In this document: piece by piece, positions 12,569 to 25,264 of the stretch
Position numbering within the stretch: position 1 is the stretch's first letter
How the letters are laid out: every line of letters begins with the position of its first letter
The notes under the pieces: model-generated
Databases searched by the model: none
What the model was told of the DNA's origin: nothing
Seen by the model: only the letters and a program-made list of their open reading frames with translations
Program-made: the position numbers and the translations under genes
Origin: Lunularia cruciata
Taxonomy: Eukaryota > Streptophyta > Marchantiopsida > Lunulariales > Lunulariaceae
NCBI GenBank assembly: GCA_948567375.1
Contig: OX419758.1
Location: forward strand, 12,591,001-12,655,000
Direction: 5' to 3'
Length of the DNA stretch: 64,000 nt

Positions 12569-12606
12569 GTAAAAGGCGACCGCGTAGGAAAAATGAAGGA
12601 TGGGAA
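12569..12606 (-). repeat. R95 short dispersed repeat, copy F, fragment
   Basis: Only the outer part is present: AAAAGGCGACCGCGTAGG followed by GAAGGATGGGAAAAAG. The rest of the unit, including the hairpin, is missing. AGTAAAATAA-type strings flank it on both sides. Confidence 0.5.
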
Positions 12607-15600
12607 AAAGTAAAATAAAAGGAAGCTTGTTTAGATCGTCAAAACATTCTCTGTGACTCTCTGAGAGTTGAGAGGAGACTTCTGCTATTTTCTCCTTCAG
12701 GACGAGCAAAACCCCAAAACCCCTTCACAAGGTCGTCGCGAGATCTCCCGTAACGTCATGATCTGGCGTTTAGTTTCTGGAAGGGTGTTTCTCCCCCATT
12801 CCTGTACCGTTCACCTAGTGATCCCGAACTATAAACTAACCACAGTATCTTGACACGTATTTCCTTAGACTCAAGACGCTCTTAAAGTCTGGTTTTGAGC
12901 CACTGCAAGAGGGTTCGGTCCGAGCGTCAGGCACGAGGAGCGCGTGGGCGCAAGAGGCGCGGCGGCTGGAGCGCCCTCACATGCCCGCACATGCAGTCGA
13001 CCGGAGACGGAAGGAAGCTCGCCCAATTTTTCACGACCGATGTCAGGATGATCAAACCGGTCCCTAAACTTAGAAGAGGACCAAATCTAGCGCAGTGCAG
13101 TGGTCCCTCCTCGTCGTGCTCTTTGAAGACCTAAATGGTCTTCTTCACCGAGGAGGAGCTACAACACATACATTTCTGTTCGGCCCTTTCCGTCCCGTCC
13201 CGCCTGCCAATCTTCCGACCGGCAGGCTTTTAGGTTTCTCCAGGCAGACACTTTTGGTGGACCTTTATAATCCCGTGACTTGATGCACATCGGAGTCGTC
13301 CGATCCCTCGCTTCGACTTTTCCCACCATCCGATCCTCCCGGTGGATACTTACTTTCTGCTCTGTCGTAGTTTCACATGAGACCTTTTTCCCCTGCTGCC
13401 TGCCCCTTGTGGTTTATGTCACCTCGGGCAGTCCCGACGCACGAAGTCGAAGTTGCTACTGCTGCCCTGGCTGTCCACCATCTCAGAACCTACTGCTCCT
13501 CTCGTTACTCTCCAAGCGCTCCTCCCCCAGTCCCTCAAATGTGCAAAGGCCCCGCCCCAGACCTGCATTCATTTGGATCCATCGTCATCTCTGCGTGCCT
13601 GTAATTGTCCATAACGTGATAGTACTTTCGCACTTTGAAGATCTCGCAGAGATATGGTGAGCCAGTCAGTAGTAGTAAGTAAGTAGGCACAAAGATTGAC
13701 TGCTTGCTTGATAGAAAACTAAAGAAAAGGGAACTGATTGATGGATTCAGGGAGAGAGAAGAGAGAGAAGCACCTGAATTGTGTATATAATCAATCAATC
13801 AACTATATGTATGTCATGAGCTTTTGGCTCTCTCTCGTATGTTTGGCCATCCTGCACAATAAGTAATCAGGACTTTTACACGCGCGCTGAATGTAAGTCC
13901 ACCACCATTCGGAGCCCATACTACAGTGGGGTATTTTGGAGTGTAATTATTTACTTGTACATCATTAACCAATACTTGGAACATTTTACAACGAAGGAGG
14001 CTCTCTTCTTTGAACCAGGACAGAATTCACCTCGCAGCTTAACATGAGAAAGTATGAATTCAAGTACCACTCTCGAATCCCACCAATCAGCGGATCAGAG
14101 CTAGCCAGCGAGCCTTCTGCTCTTTATGCGCTGTTCTGCATTTCCTGCTCTCTCTACAAACGAGAGAGTCACTGCACCTCCACATTCAAACAATGAATGT
14201 GTTCACTCCACATCTCAATTCGCTTTGGTTATCTTATTGTATTGTTTGAATGTCATAAACTAACCCTTTTCCCCACATGTCCTTCCTTTCTTTCCATCTT
14301 TTCTCCTCTCCGGCGGAGCGCAGATCCCCAAAAGCTCACTTGGCCACGAGCGAGGATGGGGATGAGACTAGATCCCTGGACCTACATAAAAGCTTCGATT
14401 GATTTTCTTTCGGTTCTGTGTTAGTGTGTATATATTATATATATACTAACACATTAGAGGTTAATGCCTCTATTTTCTGCCTATTATATTACCCCTGCTG
14501 AGCATAGTCCTGTGTATGAGGTGTGACGTCTTATATATTCGAGATGACGATCGATTCGTTTGTTTCCTTTTTCCTCTTCTCCTCAAACAGAACAAAATGC
14601 ACCTGTCCTCCTACCCTTTCCTTGGTTCCCATCCTCATCATGAGTAAACTCCCATGAATTATTTCAAGTCAACCATTACATACTTATATTCCTGGAACTC
14701 ATGAAGTTCTCTCATAGAGAGTTGCGTCTTACATCACGCGTGAGGTTCTGTATGTTCTCACTCACACGAGAGCAGCTTCCACATGGCTCTCTTTCATGGA
14801 CCCTGTCTCATGCAAACATGGAAAGACAGTTATCGATCATCGTTTCAGTTTTTCATCTCTCTAATTGTCACTGCTGCTGCTGCAGAGAAGGTCGGTGATG
14901 CATGGCCAACGGACTGCGGTAGTACTACTAGGAGAAGTAACAGCAACCAACAGGGGTCTCTATGTCCATACTAGTCAGAAAAGTGATGAGAGCTTGCTTG
15001 AGCCGCGATTCTCCACTTCTTCCACCCGAAATAGGCAGTTTACCGCTTGTCTATACTGTAAGTTGCTCCAGTTCTCGAAGGTCGGAACCCTCGCATTGCG
15101 TTTTGTTTCTTACGTTGACATCTTCCCCATAATTTAGGCTCAATTCTCTCTTCAGCAATGTGGAACACAACCTGAACTTATTCCGAGTAAATCTTGCCTA
15201 AATGCATCCAAATTCATCGTTTCCTTCACAAGGAAATTATATAATCTAGAGTAAGAGTCAAATGCATCCATTTACGCGGTTGTTATCGTCCCTACCGTGG
15301 TGGGGTAGATCGCCACAAGCCCCATGTGGATACGGATAAATGGTCTCATATGTTTCACTCCTACCGAGTAAGCGGATCATTCCGAATATAAGATCAACTT
15401 ATTGTCCCTAATCGTCAAACTCTGATTTAAAAAGTGTCTTGGCATCTAAGGACGCTATATCTTCAACCTGTGAATGCTGTGACCAGCTTTTGGCCAAGTA
15501 TTCTCTTCCTAGTCAAGAGCTGGTGAAACTTAACGTATTATTTTACCAGAAATGATGTCAATATACGAAGATGATGCCCAAACTAAGTTGATATCAGTTC

Positions 15601-16100
15601 AAATAACGAGATGATCCAACCAGGCGTCGAAAACCAAATTAAACGAGTGAGCGAAGATTGAAAATACTGTCCCCTCTACTTTGCAAGTATCACAACGCTA
15701 TAGGCGGGCAGCGAGAGAAGCGATAACCTACGTCAATTAACTGACATGCCGGTACAGTACTGCTAAAAGAAGGTTCCCTTTCTAGGGTTCGCTGTGAAGA
15801 CAGACAGCGGCGAAGCTCCGCCAAAATAGCGGTGGGCTGGAGGTCAAAAGTCCACAAGACTAGGGGATGGAGGAAGTGATGTGGATAGATAGGTCTGGAG
15901 GTAGAAATATCTGAACGCCATGACAGACGAAACAGATGCTCGGGGAATCAAAGGGCAGATTCTCCACAAAGAGGTCAGAAAACACGACATGGCGTGACTG
16001 ACCACCCCCTTTAGGTTAAGTTATAACTGCCCCCTGAAAATAGCATGAAGGGGGAGAGAATTTCGAGATATCTCCTTCTTTGAGACGACAGTCAGGGGAC
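12607..16100. other. Intergenic DNA, no recognisable gene
   Basis: Open frames reach 126 codons (13280-13660, plus) but are Ser/Pro/Cys-rich with no recognised domain, and frames on both strands overlap. Short simple repeats occur (GTAAGTAAGTAGG near 13675, AATCAATCAATCA near 13788). I see no RNA gene or transposon structure. Confidence 0.4.
14417..14453. repeat. AT-rich perfect hairpin
   Basis: Arms TGTGTTAGT (14417-14425) and ACTAACACA (14445-14453) are perfectly complementary around an alternating TA core, so the whole stretch can extrude as a cruciform. No adjoining element ends were recognised. Confidence 0.7.
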
Positions 16101-19100
16101 AAGATCTCTCTAAATCTCACCTACAAATAAACCTTGAAATCTGCAACACATGCTGGCGGAAGGACTCTACACAAATATCAAGACTATTCTTTAAAATCCC
16201 TAATTTACATAGTTTATATTTTTCATCCTACAGCTTTAGAAAAGGATAAGTCGATTCATGTTCATTTTTCAATCACGACTGTTCTTTAAGAGTCTTTTAT
16301 TGAGATACTTTATCTGTTTCGTCTTACAACTTTAGTTACCGATGAGCCCATTCACTTTACTTCGGCTTAATTAGTATCTACACTTTTATATCTACACCTT
16401 CTTCTCCAAGTACATACATAAAATCTGGTTCATATTGAAGTATACCTTCATATACATGTAAGAACGATTTCCTGCGGTGTGTGGAAAGAGGAAATTCCAG
16501 TTAATTCCAAATATCCATTTTGTCCTCGATTATTTTGTACTCTCTATCTATCTCCTCTCTCATGATAGAGATGATAGCTTACAAGACAGTTTCGAAAATG
16601 TTCTTGATCCTAAAATTACTCGTTGCATTATATTGGACGATCTGTCATCAGATGTCCACAAGAGAAATACTCTATGATACTCGTCTGCAAGTTGAGAAAG
16701 TATGGTAACTCATAAAGAATTTTACTTATTTATCAAGTCTTCTTCATTTTAGAAAGGAATGTAACTTTGTAATCTAGGGTGCCTTGTTTCATAGTCAAGG
16801 ATTTATTTCTATTTTTTATGGTTGAATTTTCTGTTGAATTTGTATTAAAAGCATTCAATTCATTCCCAAACCCAATACCTTGAACCAGCCAGTAGAATTC
16901 ATGTCAAGCCAGCTCCATCAATCTTGACATGCAAGAACATCATGTAATCCTATTGTGAGGTGATTGATTTGACTCCTCCTGATGTGAAAATTTCTTAATC
17001 GTCTAACAAGATCAAGACGTGAGAAGAAGTGAAAGGGAATAACGGGTGAACATCAATGTCAACTGATTGTGTTTTTTTTTATCAATGGAGCATAAACGTG
17101 TCAAAAAGCACTATTATATATTAAGAAGGCCAAAGGTCAAACAACATTTTAGTCATCTTAGGCCAAAGGTCATCATCTTAGTTGAATAGTTGAATAGTCC
17201 AAGAGAATGTACTGACACAACCAGAATCTGTGTTAGTAGGACAATATTACAATCCAATAGACCATTTTGAAGCATAAATTCCAACAGTTGTTTGACTTTA
17301 TATATGCAACATAAAGTAAAAAAAAAACATTCCACTCAAGAGGGCTACAGAGAACAAAACCAAATAAATAGTACATCATATAAGCATATTTATAGTAAGT
17401 AGTTTATATTATATAGATAGCTCAAAAAGCCTCATAAAAGTCAAATGAAAAAATATTGATGATTATCCATATAATACATAAGATATTCTAAAGACACAAA
17501 ACATGAAATGTCCAAGAACATTCTTCTAAAATAGTGTTAATGGAAGTCAAAGTATCTAAACATAGATGAATAATTATGCTCTTTATAGATTGATGTTCTA
17601 TTGATTGAAAGGTCAACTCTCATAAAGCCTATTAATATCAAAGCATATCATTTGATAATATTCTCTTCCAGGCTCATTATAGAAAGAATTAAATACATTG
17701 CAACATAGTACTTCCATAGATGTAGGGGACTTCACATTGTAACACTTGATGAAGAGTTTAAAACTTCATAACAATACTATCATGAAGAATTTAAAATCTA
17801 GATATAGACAAGCATCAAATGTATAAGAACATTCTTCTCATAGATTTAAGAAAAACAAGTCAATATAGAGGTCAACATGGATAAATGATATAAGTATTTA
17901 CTTGTATTCATAGATTTGTATTGCATGATCATATAAGGTCAACTCACTTGAAATATTTTTGGATACTAAATACTATCTATAACTTAAAATCTTCTAAAAG
18001 ATTGGAGAAAAGTCAATACTACTATTCCATACAAGAACCATAACGTTAAGAATCTTACATGACAAAGATTGATAAGTCATCTACATCATATTAGTCAATG
18101 CAATACGGAAGAAGTACATCTTCACACAAGTCAACCAACTATATTACATAAATATATGAGATTCCAAGTAAAAGTATTATACACTTAAGTACGGTGTTGA
18201 GTTTTATTAAAAATATGTGAGAACCCTAATTTTAAACCACACATTATATAGTTGGGGATCTCACTAGATAAAGATTGACAAGTGACACAAGTATCTTTAC
18301 GTAAGTGAATCACACATGTTAAAAGATATGTGATATTTTTAACAAAGATCCAAAGATCATATAAAGATCTCACGAGGCAAAGATTGATGACAAAAGCTTC
18401 CACTTAATAATAAATGCCTGATAATATCATAAAAGAAGGGAAATCCTAAATAATTCGACCAATGTAATAATAAATTCATAAATATATCAAATTCTAAATT
18501 TTTTTCTTATAATGAATTTTGTGAAATCTATACTTTTCTGTCATTTAGATGAATATAAACTGATCAATATATAAATAAGTAATTGACTCTAATCAATAAA
18601 TATGAAAAACCTAGCAAAACTATAAGGAGAAAAAAAATTATAACATCTATTCTAATGCATATTAAAAAAATCTTATTATTCTCATACATTGTAACACTAA
18701 TCAAAAACATTTATTCCACATAAATGAGTTAACTATCATTTGATATTATTTTTTATTCATCTTTTCCGTATGTTGAAGGCCTTGGATGAGATAAAATTTT
18801 GAAGACTACCCTAAACTAATAAGGAGAATATTAAAATTTTACGACACTATTTCTATAATGGCCATCCATGTCAAACTACAAAGTAAAGTAGAGCACATGC
18901 ATATAAAGTCTATTAGAGTAAAGTTTATTGGATTGAACCAACTTTTGACGTCAAACTGATCCTTTCATAGTTTGCAGAGCTTTGTTCACTTCGATAAGAA
19001 CAGATTACTGCACATGAAATTGTTGTTTTAATATTGATCCAATTTTAACTAAAAAGAAAAGATAGCAAGGCAGTATGCAGAGAGAAAATAAACTCATATA

Positions 19101-20300
19101 TATTATTGAAATGAATTAATATGTATAATAAATTTATATACAGTACAAATTGAATTACAAAATTTAAGTGGATAATAGTTTGATAAAAAAGACTGAAGAA
19201 TAAAAATGAAACTAAAAAGATCTATAATTCAATAAGAAGTGAATAATGATCAGAAAACACATTGTATACTTACTGTGGAGTGTTTTTGATAACAAATTAT
19301 TCTACAAATTCTCTTGTCGTGGTGACATGGTTGAAAATTCTACTTTTTATGGTAACATCTCATTTGATACTAAGTCTGACCATAAAAACCGATTTATGCA
19401 ACTTAAATCCACCAAGTATGAAGAAAACTATACACCCATAGAGAATAAAAAGTGAAATCTGACAACAGTTCTATAAAGATTTGGATTTCATTTTCACAAT
19501 ACACTATACCGTATGCATAAATTCAAAATCGTTTTTTCTGGTACTTGCAAGTTTTAAATATATGTCCGTCCAACTCCAAGCTTAGATTTATTTATATAGT
19601 ATATTGTCGATGTAGCATTTATATACCACATGCGTGATAAGATGGTATGATGAATGATGGTAAATGAGCTTTTAAATTAGGAGAAACAGAGAGTTCTATG
19701 TTAGCTTGCCATAACCATTGTCTCAAAGAAATCATGGTGTCACATCTGATTGTAAGCCTTGATACCTCTTGTGACCAACACATCTTTTGGCTAAAAGACG
19801 GGGTATTTGAAGTGAGGTCCTAACTTCCGACTGGAAATTGTGGGTGTGAGTGATTTCTATCTTGCATAATGTAAAGTATATAAACTTATACCATAGATAA
19901 AAAGAAATAGAATCACATCTCCTCAAAATTAACATACAACCTTTTTATTTATATTGTGTGAGAAATAAGGTAATCATATCTTTAAACCCAAGAGATTAAT
20001 AAAACCAAAATTAGAGATTTATAGATTAGAGATTTATAGTGATACATAGGTTAGCCAAAATAAGCAAAAAAGGATGCTAATTTATATATAACAGGTGATC
20101 GTAATATAATATATTTCACGTATTGTTGAATCATAAAGTATAGATGACAAAGTAAATGGAAATAATGAACAAGTTCATATTCTTGAGGTGATGTACATCA
20201 AGCCACAAAGAGGGCCCAGAATAATATAGTTTGAAAGAGTTATGCATTAGTTTAAGTTAATTTCCCTCTCGTATTAACCTAGGGGCTGTATGTCCATATG
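16101..20300. other. AT-rich gene-free block
   Basis: Composition shifts sharply to high AT at about 16.1 kb and stays so to about 20.3 kb. No frame longer than 72 codons occurs. Loosely repeated strings such as ACAAAGATTGATAAGT (about 18060), TAAAGATTGACAAGT (about 18268) and GCAAAGATTGATGAC (about 18375) suggest an ancient degenerate repeat. I recognise no coding remnant, and organellar insertion is not supported by any gene. Confidence 0.5.
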
Positions 20301-20531
20301 GTTTGAAGTTGGATTAAAACCTGTTGGCATTCCTCACGACAATCATTGAGCATCAGGTTCGAAGGGCACAGTTAGGAGAATCGGCAAAAATTCCTTAGCG
20401 AAATTCTTTGAAGTGAGCCAGTTAACTGGAACTCTAATGCCTTTGTGAAAAATGTATCATACATTAGACATTGAGAGACTGGGAGTATTTACCGATAGGT
20501 TTATTGACGGAGAATGTTTTGGTGATGATAG

Positions 20532-20915
20532 CGTGACCGAGACGGGGAATTCGACCACGTCATCCATCGGAAATGCAAGCCGAGAGAACGGACAAACTTA
20601 GTAGGACGTGCAACCATGTACTCTGACGGGAGCAATGAGTTGGTCAAGGAAGCCCGTCAGCATCATGGGAAGTGTGCCGTATCATCTGATCAGAATTTCC
20701 TCAACTGGACGTCCAAACGAGCAAAAGGTCAGAAGTTTCGCCGTGTCGGTAAATATTTCAGCTACTGAAACCCCAACGCGTTTTGGTTGCATCTGGCTGA
20801 CGGCATTTACAGTGTTTTCCAGTTCGGTTACCTTATGTTGACAAAGGAACCCGTTACCACAGCCTGCATCCGTTCTTGGTGGCATTTGGATGGAAGTTCA
20901 AATGACGTGCGGTAA
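20532..20915 (+). other. Unassigned open frame with one internal stop
   Basis: A frame of about 127 codons is interrupted only by TGA at 20766-20768. The two halves have a protein-like composition (KCAVSSDQNFLNWTSK before the stop, AFWLHLADGIYSVFQFGYL after it). It could be a decayed exon or gene fragment. I do not recognise the family. The opposite strand is also open over part of this segment, so chance remains likely. Confidence 0.2.
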
Positions 20916-20979
20916 CCCAACTGGGATTCTGGAATGTGTCGGGTAAAACTCCTAACAAGTATAAACTTTGAAACGCCAG

Positions 20980-21534
20980 TTATGAACTACTACTGCCGGG
21001 TAAAGAGAACTCGGTACGGTACATTACAGCTATGAGCTCTGTACTCACAGAGGAGGTGATAAAACGGGTTTGGATGTTGTGGGAAGATCTGGTAAGCTGT
21101 GGATCCGATTTTCCGTTTGGGGGAGAGCGAGGTTTGGTTACCGGATTGGCAGGAAGTACCAAACGCCTACTATGCGTTCGTTCATGCTGCGCAGGGGGAG
21201 CGCGATTTGGGTGACGGTGGACTCGACGTTCGTTACGGCGGACCCACTGAGAAGTGGGCCCCGTTGGAGAGAGGAAGAAGGGAGTTCGATGAGAAAGGAA
21301 GGACGGGGAGGGGAGGCAATGATGGAAGAGGCGTGGTGTTCTGTGGTGGCAGGCGAGCCTGACTGACTCAATGACGGACTGATGGACTGACATACATATG
21401 CAGGATCGGGCAGAGAAGGCAGACGAACAGAGGAAGAGCATGAGGGCAGCCAGGGTGGTGGCAGATCTGTACCGTAGAATCTCTAAGAGGTGGAAAGAAT
21501 CTTCAAGAATATCGAGGTAAACACAAAAAGGCAT
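20980..21534 (-). other. Unassigned 184-codon open frame
   Basis: The longest frame outside the bHLH gene and transposons in the first 26 kb, tied with a few others. It has a mildly hydrophobic N-terminus (about residues 24-45) and a Ser/Arg/Pro-rich remainder. Three frames on the plus strand are open in the same GC-rich stretch, so which strand is used, if any, cannot be told. No domain was recognised. Confidence 0.15.
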
Positions 21535-21911
21535 CTTTTCGAAAGTTTTCTCTTGACCTCGTTGTCAAGAAAAACAAAACAAAAAGGATTGCCATGAGGC
21601 AGTAAGGACCGATTTCTATTTTGTAGTGAATTGATCGACGTGAAAGATTGAAGTCATCCTTAGGGAGGGACTAGGTTATTATTCATCGATGGTCTGTGAT
21701 TGCATAATCGTTAAGCAAGAGTTTAAACAATTTCTACTTAGTTTGCTTGTAAGATATACTACAGTATAGAGCATTATGGTGTATCTAGGACATGATATTT
21801 TGTTTGAAACAAATGGAGGAACCTTAGCAGAAAGGTCCGCATTGTGGCGAGGACTAATACGAGTGCTAATGTGAAGTATTCAAAGAGTAACTATACATGA
21901 ACAAAGAGATC

Positions 21912-22490
21912 TCATGCCTCGAAAGAATGTATAAATTTTGAATATTGCTTAAAGAGCACAAACTTCGTGTGTAAATTCAACCTCCACATTTTGACATTAC
22001 TATTACTCGAATAAAATATATTTATCCTTTCGAGAAGAGAAGAGATGAAACACGGATTTCCAAATGAAACTGCTGTATCAGTCGCCGAACTTGCGCTTAA
22101 AATATGTTCCCGTTTTTGAAGGGGAGAGAGATCCACGTCTCTGAGATTTGAAAAGCGCTTTTCCTTTGCTACTGTAGATAACAAGTACCATAAGAGCGGG
22201 TAATGGTGGAATAGAGTAGAGGAGAGGAGCTGGAACTGGAATTTGCAGCGGTCCAAAGCCCAAGAGAAGGGCAGCCAGAGAGAAAGTAATGGGATTAAGT
22301 GCGAGTTTTGCTCAATCGTATTGTTGCTTGAAACGAAGAGCTTTCTCTCGGCGAACAGCAGGAGGAGGAGGACGACGACAACGAGTACCACTGTAGTACT
22401 AGTACGAGATGGATGTAGCTTTTGAGGGAAGAAATACCGGTAGTAAAGGCCAGAAGCAGAAGAGCGCAGAGAAGGTATTATTTCTGCCAC
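21912..22490 (-). other. Unassigned 192-codon open frame with a hydrophobic run
   Basis: Near residues 32-46 there is a long Val/Leu run (TTVVLVVVVLLLLLFAERK) that would form one membrane helix if translated. The run comes from a low-complexity trinucleotide-like stretch (22361-22395), which argues for chance. The rest of the frame has no motif. Confidence 0.15.
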
Positions 22491-23376
22491 CTGTCCATTT
22501 AATAGAGGGCATCAAGTTACAGTACCTTCATGCAAATTCACGGCCGATGGGGTTAGGGATTCGTGAAACCAAGATAAGGGTACTGTAGTAGTAGTAAGGG
22601 CGAAAAGGAGAAGGACCGAGAGAGGTGTCACTTGGAAGCTTTAGATGGAAAAGAGAAGACGAGGTAAATGTAGAAGGGGGAGAAATTAGGGAGAAATTGG
22701 TGGAATTCTTGCAACAAGTGGATGAGCCTGGCTTTCTTTCTTTCTGTGTCCTTCTCCTGGGAAAGAGATATGTACCCCACCCCCGTGAAAGTGGGAGTGA
22801 TGCAACAGAGAGGTTGAACAGAAAATAATGGAAAAATATAGTCAAACTAAGAGAAGAGGATGAGACAACGAAAAGCTATCTTTGCTAATAAGGGCGAGTG
22901 CATGTGGATGTAGACTCAAGGGAGGTGCTTCGATTTGAGAGTTTTATTGGAAGGCTAAAGGGACAATGAGTTTGGGAATGGGAGAAGATTTTCGCAACAG
23001 AGCTTTGAAGGAAGGAAGAATCCAAAATGACAATCCCCATGGTGGTTTTCTGGTTTATTTGAGCGTTGCCTCACTGTGTGTATGTCAGGCGAGGGGAAAG
23101 CTTCAAGAGATGTGTTTCTTCGCCTCCAAAAAGAGGCGGAAAAGGCCCAACCTCGAGATACAGCGACACAGAGAGTCTCCTCTCTAGCCACAATTTCCAA
23201 AAAGGTAGTGTCAGTTTTGGGGGAAGAGTTCAATAGTATTTTGCTTGTAAGGAGGGGACAACGGGGGCCCTGAGTGCAGAAATTGTGATGCAAGCCCTCA
23301 GTAACAACAGTCCCAGTAAGGTAGGGAGCTTACTGTAAAACTTCAACCCAGGACAAATCCCTCCCTCAACCTAGCT

Positions 23377-23583
23377 ATGGCAACTGCGGAGGGCAAGGTG
23401 AGAGTAGAAGAGCAAGAGAGCAGGTGCTGCTATGCTATATTTGAGTGGAAGTGTGGGTGTCTATGGTTTGTTCCACATGGGCGAGCTCCCGGGAAGACCA
23501 TGTGCTCATGTTGTAAGCCTCGAGAAAACCATAGTAACTGTACAGTAAGTACATTCTTCAGATTCGTCCCTGCCAATTTGTAG
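23377..23583 (+). other. Small Cys-rich open frame
   Basis: A 68-codon frame with eight cysteines (CC, CGC, CSCC and a later C) and no signal peptide. A consensus-like splice donor, CAGTAAGTA, lies at about 23543, so a first exon is conceivable. There is no recognised family, and conservation would be needed to support it. Confidence 0.15.
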
Positions 23584-23763
23584 CTCAAGTCGACCTATGC
23601 GTTCGTTCACTGCTTCGAAAGAGTAGCGAAAGGAGGAAGGAATCCCCAAGATTGGAGAAGAGAAGCGGCAGATAAATTCTATATTGCTCTTACATGGGTG
23701 GCTTGGCTGGCTTGTGCCCATGAAAATGCGGGTGCATTGCTCCGGGACTGGAATACCAATGAA

Positions 23764-23766
<3 letters not shown>

Positions 23767-23810
<44 letters not shown>
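23767..23810 (+). repeat. (AG)22 microsatellite
   Basis: An uninterrupted AG dinucleotide run of 44 bp. On the minus strand it produces a spurious Ser-Leu repeat in open frames. Confidence 0.95.
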
Positions 23811-23813
<3 letters not shown>

Positions 23814-24763
23814 CGAATCCTGCATGTGGATAAATTTCATCAGATGCTTCTTCATGAGAATTGGCCAAAGCTGCCCTGGACTTCCTGCTATCTGTGTTGC
23901 TTGCCATGCAGAGTGCATGCCGTTGACATGCATGAAATTCGTTCCTCCCAACTTCCCCACGAATGTCCAATTCCTTAACCAATCCTCTCAACTCTGTGGT
24001 CCTCGAAGCCCCCCATACCGTCTTTAGTTTAACCCATACTTTATTCACATTCCTCTTCTCGTTGAAAATCATGTGTGTGCAACATTCGAGAAATCATGTG
24101 CGAGAGTCAGCCCTGGTATTACTTATGTATTGACCCGGATTTTATATTCTTTTCATGGTCTTAACGTTGGCTCCAACAAACATGATTCTTATGTTGTATT
24201 TGCCTTTAACAACGAGAGCCAACTACCCCCCTCCACCAATCGAAGAAGTTAAGCACATGGGCTGACTTCTTGCGCTAGATGAGCTTCATCGGCGGCTGTG
24301 GAAATCAAGTAAGCTCTCAACATAATACGTACTCATCCATTCGACACTTTCCGAAACAGAAACTATTGTTAACAAGTAGAAAGTAGAGATATCATGAGGG
24401 CACTCAACTCCCAAATTTCACAATGAGAACGAATTACGGTGGATAACAAAACAGCTAAGCTCTTCGAGTCTCCTACTCCTCGAATAGGTGAATGTATGTA
24501 CACTTCCACTTTGCATCCACATGGCTTAGCTTAATGTAACGCTGCAAAGCACGGATTGCTTGTGAGTCCCGAAAAACTTGCACGATTCTAAAAGGCATCA
24601 TTTGTACATTGTGCTAAGTGGACTAAATTCTCTCACTGTTCTAAGTTTGACACAATCTGTGGCCGTCCTTACCGCCTCTCCCGCTCACCATAATGGTGTC
24701 CAAGGGGGTCTATTTTCCGGAATTCCATGCACAAATATTCTGAAACGATGCTCTTTAGTACTA

Positions 24764-24811
24764 CAGTCCGCTCCCGATAAGTGCAAGTTGAGTAAGTGCA
24801 ATACTGACTCT
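24764..24811 (+). repeat. Pogo/Tigger-like terminus remnant
   Basis: After a TA (24762-24763) the sequence reads CAGTCCGCTCCCGATAAGTG, followed by a second AGTAAGTGCAAT. A CAGT start with an internal GATAAGTG repeat resembles ends of pogo/Tigger-type Tc1-mariner elements. Related strings recur at about 25121 (CTCCTGATAAGTACGAG) and 25206 (CTCTCCATAAGTCATAAGTG). No transposase is present, so this would be a decayed non-autonomous copy. Confidence 0.3.
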
Positions 24812-24897
24812 ATTGGGGCTTAGCCCCATGTTACCTTTGTTGTCTCTCCCTTGATGGGGTCTTCCCATCCTTCATTTTTCCTACGCGGTCGCATTTC
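24812..24897 (+). repeat. R95 short dispersed repeat, copy C
   Basis: Forward copy with the perfect GGGGC-TTA-GCCCC hairpin and the CTACGCGGTCGC end. It lacks about 8 bp in the middle relative to copy A. It lies directly after the pogo-like terminus, between two AGTGCAAT strings (24796-24803 and 24904-24911), which could mean insertion into that older repeat. Confidence 0.65.
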
Positions 24898-25264
24898 TTT
24901 CTGTAAGTGCAATGATTTTCCCAGAAGAAAATATAAAAACACTTAAATAGCTAGCTCTCTTCATAACAACACAGATGTGGACATAGATTTCTCCATAAGT
25001 GAATAGACGCGATAACATTTCCACTGCATACAATTCTATAATTGTAACTATTTGTAAGTCAAAACTTTCAAATAGCCTTCCCAATACTTTAGACTTTTAA
25101 AATAACATTAACATATCCGTACTCCTGATAAGTACGAGAAACTTGCAGTTATAACTGCAATTGTTTAAGGTAACATTTTCTAAGTTTTTAGATAGCTTTT
25201 AAACCTCTCCATAAGTCATAAGTGCAATCTTGGGACCGGAGCGAAGGCATTGCATTAATCGAGA

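Noticed and set aside
12296..12709. 137-codon minus-strand frame with a membrane-like segment
   Set aside because: Overlaps an R95 fragment, has no homologue I recognise and no supporting context.
23506..24072. 188-codon minus-strand frame with a Ser-Leu run
   Set aside because: The run is the translation of the (AG)22 microsatellite; nothing else in the frame is recognisable.
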